From Fragum whitleyi (Eukaryota > Mollusca > Bivalvia > Cardiida > Cardiidae), in the NCBI GenBank assembly GCA_948146395.1, contig OX411548.1, positions 65,739,020 to 65,803,019 on the forward strand: DNA of 64,000 nucleotides, in the 5' to 3' direction. The position numbers and the translations under genes were made by a program. Each line of letters opens with the position of its first letter. Position 1 is the stretch's first letter. A model generated the notes under the pieces. That model was given only the letters and a program-made list of their open reading frames with translations. It was not told the origin of the DNA and did not search any database. Positions 1-11,500 of this stretch are shown here, in pieces.

Positions 1-138
1 TCACATAGGTTAACGATTATCTACCCATTGGTGAGAGACAAACGTCGGAAAGGATATTTGTCGCCACAGGGGATCGAACCCACGACTTCCAGATTGGAAG
101 TCTTATGCCTAACCAACTGCACCATGGTAGCGGCGCAT
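1..138 (-). mobile_element. tRNA-derived SINE (family A), cut by window edge
   Basis: Read on the minus strand, 61-133 resembles a tRNA-type Pol III promoter: an A-box-like TGGTGCAGTTGG and a B box GGTTCGATCCC. It is followed by a body containing CCCATTGGTGAGAGACAAA, which recurs at 12.0-12.7, 15.98, 53.5, 58.9 and 62.1 kb. The tail lies outside the window. The multi-copy body makes this a SINE head and not a tRNA gene. Confidence 0.8.
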
Positions 139-371
139 TTCAGTTAGAAACATCAACGAAAACAAGACAAATAGAGGCTATAAGATAAATATAATACGTA
201 AATGTATATTGTATGAAAAAATATCTAATTCAGTTGTGATAATTGGTAATTGTCTCGGCAGAGCCTCGACAATGATCAATTGTCCCAACCTCAATTGTCC
301 CAACCTCGTTAGATATTTTTTTCATACAAAACAATTAGTATGTATTATATATATTTATGTTAAACATTCAT
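139..371. repeat. Half copy of the foldback element seen at 48.9-49.6 kb
   Basis: Contains the same blocks as one arm of the large foldback at 48942-49619: CATTTCAGTTAGAAA, ATAATACGTA, the short palindrome TTGTCTCGGCAGAGCCTCGACAA and CGTTAGATATTTTTT. The internal palindrome gives chance ORFs that are not credible as protein. Confidence 0.7.
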
Positions 372-440
372 GCATTTACAATAAAGTCATCACCATAGTT
401 GTCAGAGGGTAAGCCGTTATCAAAGATGAAAATTTACAAA

Positions 441-600
441 TATAGGCACTTACAACATTGTTGCGTTGAGCCTTCAACACATCGAATGAAAAACGTTTTG
501 CGAGCGCTTTGAGATGATACCATCTTTTACTCGTGCACATATGTGCAAAGCGAGGTATCATTTCGAAAACAATTTCATCCTGAACACAGGGCTAGCTATT
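441..600. repeat. Half hairpin H plus palindromic repeat P
   Basis: Positions 441-472 carry the right half of mini-hairpin family H (TATAGGCACTTACAA ... GAGCC). Positions 478-600 hold an imperfect palindrome with CGTTTTGCGAGC, GCACATATGTGC and CCTGAACACAGGGCT. Related palindromes occur at 17755-17850 and 22625-22735. Confidence 0.5.
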
Positions 601-1845
601 GCAAATTTATCGCTTTATATAGGTTAAGAAAATGTATTTTTAAAAGTCAAATTTTGGTAAGAACCCCCCCCCCCTCTCTCTCATGGGTTATATGACAGAC
701 CTGGCCCATTTACCAAAAGAGCAGTCACCGATTATTGTAACCATTCTGAGTAAGCTTGGAAAAAAATATAACGAAAGCTGTGGACATTTATAATGCGATT
801 GTTTTGATGGGTCAATTTATGTTTTGATTGACAGTAGCGACATGCTAATTACCACATTTACCAATGCAAGTACATTGTACCCACATACCTTGTTCTTTTT
901 GTTTTGAACATAAAAGATAATATTAATAAGTTGTTATTTCTAACAACTTATTAATATTATCTTTTATGTTAATATATCAAACTGAGTATTTAAACAGAAT
1001 TATGGATTTAATCTCAAGTTCAAATATGAGAAAATATTGAATTGAGAATGAGAAAAGTTTTATAACCTCAGGCCCTGATATGACAATAGCTTACTGGCTT
1101 TCAGTGAGAAGAGCTTTAAACAACAACTAAAATATGTGTGATAGAATCTTTTAATAAATATAACAACAAATTGCATCCTGATATTGAGATTAACAGTAAT
1201 ATATGACATCAATTTTAACCCTTGTTGTGTACATGCTGAAATTGAATAAATATGCAATCTGTTCTTACTCTATACCTCCTGGTTTTCCTGTTTAAATCAT
1301 AAAATCTCAAATTATAGTTGGACAAAAATATCAACTCATAATAAGTGCACCCAGTGATTATACATTTTAAGTATTTTTTAAAGGTTTATTATTCATCATA
1401 AACAATCTTTGACTTTGAAATTTTTAATTTCAGGGCCCAAAATTATAAAACTTCTCTCATACTATCCTACAATTTACTTAAACACCAAATTTACAATGCA
1501 ATGTTGCAAGTAGCAATTTGGCAATATTGTCTTTTATCTTCAAAAACTAGTTACAATAATTCAGAATAAAAACAGCTTAAATTTTGAGTTGAAGTTTGAG
1601 TAAACTCTCAGTTAAGCAGGAAAGGAGATTTTGGGCCCTAAAATTTGCAGGACACATCATAATATCATGGTATGTGTGTGTGAGTTTTCAGAATTTATGT
1701 AGCAACAATGAAGGCTCCTAAGCAGATACAAAATTTCCATCTGAATTTTGATCAATGACCTACAGATAAGGCATTCGCAAGAAACAAATTGGCTCTCAAT
1801 TGATAATCGACAATCATGCTACATTTCTTTGATAATACAAACAAT
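601..1845. other. AT-rich flank, no gene seen
   Basis: No ORF here has protein-like composition. It lies 3' of the Kelch gene on the minus strand. It holds a short C run near 666 and the hairpin at 907-970. I could not identify the polyadenylation site of the Kelch gene. Confidence 0.5.
907..970. repeat. Perfect 29-bp-arm hairpin
   Basis: The arms at 907-935 and 942-970 are exact reverse complements around a 6-nt loop. The arms are AT-rich (begin AACATAAAAGATAATATTAA). This is probably a young foldback mini-element. No target duplication was resolved. Confidence 0.85.
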
Positions 1846-1915
1846 GGGGTCAGTGCAACACTTTTGTAAGTGCCTATCATTATATAGGTACTGAAAATAG
1901 TGTTGCACTGGCCCC
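1846..1915. mobile_element. Palindromic mini-element, family H
   Basis: A ~70-bp hairpin with ends GGGGTCAGTGCAACAC ... GTTGCACTGGCCCC and a TGCCTAT/ATAGG core. It is one of at least seven full-length members in this window. Confidence 0.75.
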
Positions 1916-1928
1916 TTGATACATAAAT

Positions 1929-2174
1929 TGTAACCAATCAGAAGAAAAGGGACCATCTGGGAAGGGAATAAAGTGTCAACCTTAGTCAGACTGCACAGGG
2001 TAGAAACTTTTTTTACCTAGATTTTCTAAATCTAGAATAATCTTTGATCTACCTTTCTGTATAAGAATTTTTCAAATGCGACTTGCAGTAGACCTCTACT
2101 TGAACCAATCTCTTTTTCAAATATATTATTTTTACAGATTTCCAAGATGGTCCTTTTTCATATGACAGGTCACA
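1929..2174. mobile_element. MITE family G
   Basis: The ends carry inverted GGGACCATC / GATGGTCC blocks and outer TGTAACC / GGTCACA. The interior (AGTCAGACTGCACAG, CTAAATCTAGAAT, ACCAATCTCTTTTTCAAAT) is shared with 2836-3065, 17279-17531 and 57180-57395. Confidence 0.7.
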
Positions 2175-2310
2175 GATAAAAGATTTATGCACTGAAACAA
2201 TTAGAGGAATAGATATTCTTATCTTAATTGTTTGGATCATAGTTTTGATAGCTTATTCGATGTACATGCACTTTCCATAGTTATGCAACAATCGATGCTC
2301 AAAACGATTT

Positions 2311-2535
2311 TCATATCACAACTGCTGACCCTTCACACCGACTAGTCAACATAGAACTTGATTCTGTCCACATATCAGTCGTAGGGTCGTAACATTCCAC
2401 AGTATCTAACGTTGACGGCGCCGTAAACTCATCCGTGTAATTACGACCCCCTATCACATATAACATATTGTTAACGACCACTACCATGGCCCCAGCTCTG
2501 CCAGTTGATAATGGAGCAACTTCCACCCAGTAACC
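2311..2535 (-). CDS. KLHL terminal exon: kelch repeat 6 and stop
   Basis: Acceptor CATTTCAG, then GYWVEVAPLSTGRAGAM, MLYVIGGRNYTDE and VECYDPTTDMWTESSSML, ending SAVVI then TGA. The final strand would close the six-bladed propeller. Confidence 0.94.
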   Translation of the reverse strand, partial: GYWVEVAPLSTGRAGAMVVVVNNMLYVIGGRNYTDEFTAPSTLDTVECYDPTTDMWTESSSMLTSRCEGSAVVI

Positions 2536-5500
2536 CTGAAATGAAAGGAATATTTCTGGTATCTTTTTTTCAAATTCTGCTTACCGTCTTGGAAATATCA
2601 AGATGCATTGAGATGCTTAATATGGCATGGTAATTATTCAAGACACTCTTAGTTTTTAATTTTGATTTTACCAAAACATCATAAGCCTAATCTGCCAGTA
2701 AAATCCCTTCTCCCTTACGTTCACTCCAGCATGCTATATTTATACAATTTTGATGACCTTTTTAAATATACTAGACTTGGCATTCCAAAGGATGCTGATA
2801 CTTTTTGATTATAAACTGACTGTATCATGTAAGGCAAAAAGAGACCTTCTAGGTAAAGCATTAGGTCTCATACCTAGTCAGACTGTTCGGGTTGCGCAGA
2901 CTGACTGGGTTCACAACTTTTGACACTTGGCTGATTTTATGAATCAAAAAAATCATTCTACCTTACAGTGTAAGAAATTTCGAAATGTGACCTCCGGTTT
3001 ACCTGTACTGGAACAATTTTTTTTCAATGTTTGTATTATGGAGTTCCCAGATGAACCCTTTTTGCTTGACATTTCACATATATCGATGGCTCAGCGTGAA
3101 ACAGTTGTAACTGCCTATAAACATATAGGCAGTTACAACTGTTTTGCACTGAGCCAACAATATGTACATGTATAATGATACTGACATAAGTATTAAATAT
3201 GCTAACATGTCCATAAGTCAATTTTGGTTTAAATGATAACCAACATAAATTGTCAAGTAAGATACCCAAACCTCCAAGGAAATGGCTAATACTATAGGGA
3301 TGAGTGTCTTTTTCACTGCGTTTATTGGGGTATAAAGTGCAATTGCCTTAGCACATGGCAAATAACGCCCGTAGGGCGTTATGTTTAAGCCATGTGCTAA
3401 GGCAATTGCACTTTATACCACAATAAATGCAGTGAAAAAGACACTCGTCCCTTATAATTGCAATCCTCTAGAGATCAAAGGAATTATTTAAATACTCAGC
3501 CAAACATAAAAGCTTCAAGTCTACTTTCTGCGCGTAATCTATTTTTAGATCGCGTATTTTTTTTTATCTCGCTATCGAAGTGAAGTTAAACAAATGATAC
3601 ACAAATATACGACAGCTTTGAAATTCGTAGAGGTAATTATGACAAAAATACTTGTTTCTGCCCAGTAAGTCTGTATTTTGAAATGAAAACAGCGTGGTCG
3701 GTCTTAGTTGAGAGGGTTGCTTGATGATCTCAGTCGACTCGCTGTTTTCTTAGTTTACGTCGGCTCAGATTCAGTACCGCATGCTTGTTATCTTAAATTC
3801 TTTCGAAAATATCTTAATTCATAATAGATTAAATAACTATGTTGCGTTGATGGTCGGGAACTATGTTAATTCAAGTTCCTACAACACAGGACTTGCAGAT
3901 CGAAGGTCGGGGGTTTCCCAAAGACCTATTGCATTTTATACAGAAATAAAGTGCAATGGAATTCCCCACGTGACGCGATATAAACCTATCAGAATTCTTT
4001 ATTTTATTTGATTGCAATTATATTTTTGAGAATCAGTCTTCTAAATAGTTTATACTAATTAGTTCAATTGCAACGAGAGCTTAAGCTTATAGAATCGCTC
4101 TAGAACACTCAATCCTGATGTTTTCACGTCCTTGAGAGAGAGGCAGTGGTTTAAACCCAATGCTACCCAATTTAACAGCTGGGTGAACTGGGGCTGGCTA
4201 TTAAGTGTTTTGCCCATAAACACACCGAAGGCGACAGTTGGGCTCCAACCACAGTCTTCCAGGTCATGGTCGAGTGCATTTACCACTAGGCCACCAAGGC
4301 AGTCAGGCCACCTAGGCAGTCTTCTAAATAAAAACATGATTACCTTAATTCATAAATTTTCCATAAGATTTTATGAAATTCCACAGTCCTGCAAATCTAT
4401 TTCCTTCAGGTGAGAAATAACAAAGTTTTTTAGCTTGATAGTAGGATAGAATAGAGCAGAATAGAATACACACATGTTACCATAAACACTCATTCATGCT
4501 CATGGCCTTTAGTAGTTTGTGTGCTGTGCACACAATTATGACATACCAATAGGTCAATATTTCATTTGTTATTAGCTTTTTGTATTTGCATTTTATCTTA
4601 TAACTATACAAATATCTGTGTGATACCACCCCATGTCATATTTTTATGATATCACATGGCTTGTTTTAGAACAACGACATAATGTGGTTATTTTTAGAAA
4701 CATGGCAAAAAACTTGTATTTCTGTTAGAAGAAAACAATGCTAACAAAATTGTAAGATAAATACCAACTAAAAGTATTGTATGAAAAAATATGTAACTCA
4801 GTAGTAAGAATGGCTAATTTCAAACAATGGTAAACGTTGAAGTTTCACAAACAATAAATGCAATTGAAAGGAAGTATATTTACCTGCCTAATGTCCTTGA
4901 GAGATATCAAATATAGAAACAAGATACATGTATTAAATTTGTATATTCATTAATTCAGATATGATATAAAACTGCTATATAGCACTAAAAACAATTTCAT
5001 GCAATCTCTTTTCAATAATACCAGAGATATGACAAAGGATAACATTTGAAGAACAAGATGTGTTTGTGAAACAAGTATGACCCCTTAACAGGAAATTTTT
5101 CACATTTTGACATTGACCCTTAACCTCATCACAGGACCTTGACTTTGGTATCAGCAAATGCGTATTGGCTAGATCTATCATCATGTCAAAAATAAGCATT
5201 GTATCTCCCTTGAAAATACTTGATTTTTTCCTGTTACCCATTTGACCTTCAGCTACGACGTTGACCTTGGGCATATTTTGACAAACTCTTTCCATGACGT
5301 TAAAACTCACCCATGGGAACAACTGTGTAAGTTATTTTGAAATTCATCAATAAATCAGGGCTGGTGTTTGACCCTAGAACCAGAATTTTGACCCCAAATA
5401 TCTGATTATATCTTATTTGGACCCTTTGACCCCCCTGAGAAAAATTTTTAAGTGTCACAACCTTTTCAAATGCATCTGATATACTATCTTAAATTTTACA

Positions 5501-8500
5501 AATCAATTGCTTTCATATTTTTAAAAGAAAAAGTCAAATGACTCTTAAACAGGGCTCGTGTTTGACCCTTAAACCAGGGTTTTGACCCCAAGAAATCTGG
5601 CAATACATTGTGTATCCTAATTTGACCTCTAGAAATTTCTCCCAAGGGGGTCATTTTGACCCCCTTGAGAGGAATTACTAAGGGTAAAAACATGTGGGGG
5701 GTTTTACCTAAGATTTTCACAAATTATTTTCTAAAGTTCTAATTACAAAAAACAGTTAAAGTGACTCTTGAATATGCAAATTTCTACTTGTGATTTGCTT
5801 TTCTATCATTTTGACCCCTTTTAATTCAGATTTGACCCCCAGAATTTCTTAGGTGAGGAGTCAATGACTCCCCAATATCAAACACTAACACGAGCCCTGC
5901 TTAAACCTATACAATTCTTACTCATGATAAGCAAAATGTTTGCAAAATCCTTTAACAACTGTCACAGATATAAAACTGACCAAGAGATACTATACTTTGA
6001 AAGTTACACACAATACCAGATGAAATCTAGTTTTTGTACAATGAATCTTGTTTTGGTTTTTTTTATAAAAATTTGGCAATTCAAAATGAATTAGCCAAAG
6101 AGAAATTAAAAAGGTTCTTGCAAAACCATTGTAAATGTATATTACATCGATAGACACTTACAGTAATTTTGCAATACAGTAAAATGTGTATTAAGTGACC
6201 ACTTATTGGACCACCAAAATACAATTGTTAAAGAGAATGGTTGCTTAAAAAATTAAAAACAAAATTTAAATTGAATATGAATATTAATTTAGATTTCTCA
6301 ATCATGTGCTGTTAAAAATCGATGATTTTAATGAGATTTAACGACATAGGATTTATCTACAAAAATGTTTAGACCCATAACATCTACTTTTAGGATATTT
6401 ATCATTTAAAGAAGGGGATTTTGAAAATGGTCGCTTGAGAGACTCTGTTGCTCAAGCAAAATGGACTTTAATTTCTCAAAGTGGAAACAGCTATTAACAC
6501 CTATGGATTCTTTAACTTAACCCTTTGCTGTTTAATCCCTGCTTTTTACGTGCCTGTGATTTTATGATTGAGAAAGCAGTGTGAAAAAAGAAGAAATTGC
6601 TTCTGACGAGCAATTTCTTTTTTTTCCACACTATTTTCTACCCTACTGAATGGTTATTTCTCAAATAAAATTCACTTTAAATTTTTGTCTGCAAAACCTT
6701 TGAATTTGGACAGCCCAAAATTTTGTAAAACAGGAAAGGGTTAACTTAGTCTTTACCTTGTGAAAAGACAATTTTTCCACAGATTTCAATGCACCATCTG
6801 TCTCATTCCATCCACCAACTGCATACAAACAATCGTCCAAAATGGCCACTGCCGTGTAGGACCTTTTAACATTCAAATCGGCCAGACTAGTCCACTCTTT
6901 AGTAACAGGATTAAAACTTTCAACTGCAGTAAGCTCCTCACTTAAATCGTTACAGCCTCCAACCATATACAGTAAACCTATAGGAAAATAAGGCAGGTTT
7001 TGCATTTGTAACAAACAAATTGGTTTTAGCAAAAACAGTGATTATTGTATTCAAAAGACGAGTACACTGCATACAATGGGTTATGCTTATCAGTTACTAA
7101 ATATGCTTGAATGAAATATATTTCCTAACAACGATGTCCTGAGACACTTTATTGTTTATGTTGACTCATTTATATAGATCTCTTATAATAATATGAAGAC
7201 AACATAGGATTTATATTATCTTTCATAGGTTGCATTGAAAGTAACTCAGTATGCCAAAATGACCCACTACAGGAAATTTTTGAGGGTCAAAATGGAATTA
7301 TTGGGGTTTAGAACCCTGGTTTAAGGTTCAAATACGAGCCCCTGCAGTGTTGTTTTGATTAGACCAAATCTTTAAGCCTCTTTTCTTATGTTTTTTTCAA
7401 GGATAATTGATAGTTTTAGACCTGGTCAGGACATCTAATTTTTATATTCCTTTTTTGTTATAAGAACAAACAAATATAAGAAAAAAAAGTAAATAAATCA
7501 TTTTCATAGAATAATAATATGGATTTTTGTCAAGGCAACATACTAATTTCAAAATTAGGGATGATAACAATTTCCAATTTTACTAATTGAGTACTTGGTC
7601 ACCTTTTCGATCAAGTACTCGAGAAATTGGAAAAGATTTGACGACTTTTAATTATTGCATTTATTTTATCAAACACATTGATATACAGTTTTTACAGCAT
7701 ATCTTCTGTTAAAAAAATTGTTTACATGATATGTGGCCGCTAATTTAATCGAAGAAACAAACAAGAGGTCCAGAAGGGCCTGTATTGCTCTACTGGCTTA
7801 AATAACCTAAGACTTTTGCCCTACCATGCCCATATTTGTGGGCAATCAAAATTTCTTGAACATTTTAGGTTAAGAGTCACCCAAGGAACATCCATGACAA
7901 GTTTAATTGAAATCAGCCCAATGGTTTGGGAGAAGACCGTTTTTTTTTCAATTTTAATGTGAAAAAATGCCCCGCCCTGCCACATCCATGTTTGGAGGTC
8001 AATCATTTTTTTAACAATTTAAGTAAATGGTTACACAAGGAACATCCATGCCAGGTTTATTATAATCGGCACAATGGTTTGGGAAGAGAAGATTTTTTAA
8101 AGTTTTTATTTTGAAAAATGCCACATCCTGCCACACTCATATTTGGCGTTCAATCAAAATTTCTTGAACAATTTAAATCAAGGGTCACCCAAGGAACATC
8201 CATGCCAAGTGTCATTGTAATCGGCCTGATGGTTTGGGAGGAAAAGATTATTAACAATTTTAACATGAAACAAGAGCTGTCACTGTAAGATGACAATGCC
8301 CCCGACACCGCTTTGATAGTAATAAGGAAGTTATGGCCAATGTTAAAGTTTTTGGACGGAATGACGGACGGACAGACGGACGGACAGACGGACGGACAAG
8401 TCAAATTTATTATGCCTCCCTATCGGGGGCATAAAAATACCCCGCCTCTCACATTCAAATTTGGGTGTCAATCAAAATTTCTTGAACAATTTAAGTAAAG

Positions 8501-11500
8501 AGTCATCCAAGGAGCACTTAGCCAAGTTTCATTGAAATCAGCCCAGTGGTTTGGGGGATACAATTTTTTTAAAATTTTCATGTGAAAAAATGCCACCTTG
8601 CCACGCCCATATTAAGGGGGTCAATCACAATTTCTTGAACAATTTAAGTAAACAGTCATCCAAGGAGAAGAAAGGAGAAGAATTTTAAAGATTTATATGT
8701 GCAATATGCCCCGCCAGACCATGCCAGAATTTGGGGATCAATCAAATTTTTTTTAACAATTTAGGTAAAGGGTCACCCAAGGTGTATCCATGAAATGTTT
8801 CATTGAAATCAGCCGAATGGTTTGGGCGGAGAAGATCTTTTAAAGATTTTATAATGAAAAAATGCCCCCACCCTGCTACGCACATACATATTTGGGGGTC
8901 AATCAAAATTTCTTTAAAAATTTAAGATGAGAGTCACCCAAGGATCATTTCTTCCAAGTTTCGTTAAAAGCCGCCCATTGGTTTGGGAGAAGAAGATGTT
9001 TAGAGAAAAAGTTTCCGCACATACGGACGGATGCAAGATGAACACTCTGCCATGACAATGGCTCACTAGCCTTCAGCCAGTGGGGCTAAAATCTTTTAAA
9101 TACATGCTAAAACAGCTTCATTTCTCAGTGATATTTTCCATTGAAATTTTTCATTTTTATATATCACCTTCGGTAGACAAAAACCAAGTAACTACAGAAT
9201 CAATAGGCCTAAGTAACAAGATTTTATCATGGCAATACATCATTCTATTGATCATGATAAATCAACTAAAAAGAAAATCTTACATCCGTCCCTCATCAGA
9301 ATATATCAAGGAAGGTGCAAAAATGAATGACATTGTATGATAACCATTGACATTTGATTGCAATTTGGGGGAAATATTGACGGATTAGGTCATCGGATAT
9401 CATATTTTCTATTTAGACCTGTACATGTTTGTAATGAATAAATCAGTATTTTGAGAAATGTAGTCATGAATAATGATTTTGGTAACAGGTTTTCTAATGG
9501 TTTCTTTTGTCTTTCTAATTAATTGATTAGTGAAATTGGTAATCAATACTCAGACATTTAATTATTCGAGTAATCCTCCCCATCCTTATTCAAAATATGA
9601 ATGCTAAACAAGTATGGCCTACCTTTATCAGCAGTAACACCCATCCAACATTTAAGTTTTCTACAATGTCCTACAATCGACCATTTCTGTGATTCTGGAT
9701 CGTATTTCTCTATGGTACTACCTATCTCTGAGCCTATCCATCCACCCACAGCATACAGACAGTTATCTATAGTACAAACACCTAAACCACACCTAATACA
9801 GAAAAATAAAGCTTTGTTATGCTATAGTAGACCATTTCAAGTGGTCAGTGCAAAACTATTGTAAGTGCCTATATATCTATAGGCACTTACAATAGTTTTG
9901 CATTGAACCATCCATTTCTGTGATTCTGGATCGTATTTCTCTATGGTACTGCCTATCTCTGAACCTATCCATCCACCAACAGCATACAGACAGTTATCTA
10001 TAGTACACACACCTAAACCACACCTGCAGAACAAAACAATTTCATTATTACTTTCCAGTTGATTATCGAAATTCCTCAGTATTAAATCATGGTAATTTCA
10101 ATGCAAAACCAAAGAAATTACTCAAAGCTTAATAGCTGCTTAAGTTCATTTCATTTAAGCAAGCCAGATATAACCCAATGTCATAATGCTGCAATGAGAA
10201 ATGATCCCACTAAGTCAGTGAAAATACCAAATAGATTAACACATTTTTTTACCTTTACCTTGGTTTCCATAAAATCACCCTATTGGCATATCTATGCAAG
10301 GCCCATCATAATGATGAAATAATTAAATTGCTATCTCATCTATGTGCTAAATGATCTGCTTCAAAAGATTTATCATGCAACAAAGCCTGTATTATGGCCC
10401 AATACTACCTGTCTGATAACATTACATGATATCACACAGTCTATTTTAGAAACAATTTGTATACACTTTCACCTGAATTTCTTTGATTTTCAAGGATTTC
10501 TAATAATAAAGTGCAGGAAAATGACTGCGTGATAAATAGAACAAAATGTCATTGTCATTGTTTTTGTGTAAAATCTTTCATCTTTCAACAAAAGATATAT
10601 TATCATGAGTATAAAACTTGATATTCATTGTACCTTGGTGATATAAGACCAGGAAGACTTTTCCACTCATAAGTTTCCGGGTCATAAGTTTCCACAGAAT
10701 CTAAAATCAACATATCATTTTCTCCTCCCACAACACACACTTGTCCATTGACCACACCAGCCCCTAAAGCACTCCTGTGGAACTGTAAACTTGGGCAGCT
10801 GTGCCAGGTGTTGTAAAACGTGTCATATTTTTCAGCCGTGTTCAGTGTTTTAGCGTCACTCCATCGCCCACCTTTAGGCCGCGTAAATCCACCACAGACA
10901 TATATTGACTTTCTAGCACATTGCCTTGGTACAAGTAAATGATGTTTTATGCTAGTTGATTTAAATCTTCTGTCAAATAAACCAGGTAACTTTTTGTCTG
11001 TTCGAAAATCACTCAAAATCTTTTTAAGAGCAACTTGTATACTGAGATCGGTATCACCAACATATGTCACATATTTGTCCATTTGTGTCTCAGGAATTAT
11101 GGGAAATCTGATTGGCGTCATAACATCAAAAATATGTTTCCGTCTTTCCTGTACTTTATATAAAATCCAGTTCATTGCAGCTGAAATTACAATGATCAAT
11201 GCTTTTGTATAAAAAGAAACACAAAAAACTTTCAATATTTTTCTTGATAATGGAAAGCAATGAAAATATTGTGGTAAATTATAGCGAGCGCAGCTCGCCA
11301 ACGGCCGAAGGCCGTGAGCGCGAAGCGAGCGTTTATGGTAACGCGTGTTATTCTATTCTATTCTATTCTATCAATACTGTCAAACGAAATAATCGTGTCA
11401 TTTCTCACCCGGAGTGAATCACTTGCAGGGTAGAAAAAAAGTCAAAAATTGAATTGGAAAAATACCTCAACGTATCGTTCGTAAAAGAAAGATTTAAAAA

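Noticed and set aside
61..135. tRNA gene on the minus strand
   Set aside because: The box motifs are present, but the stems are imperfect and the sequence runs directly into a SINE body that recurs several times.
4059..4413. Overlapping ORFs of about 90 codons on both strands
   Set aside because: They are translations of SINE family B.
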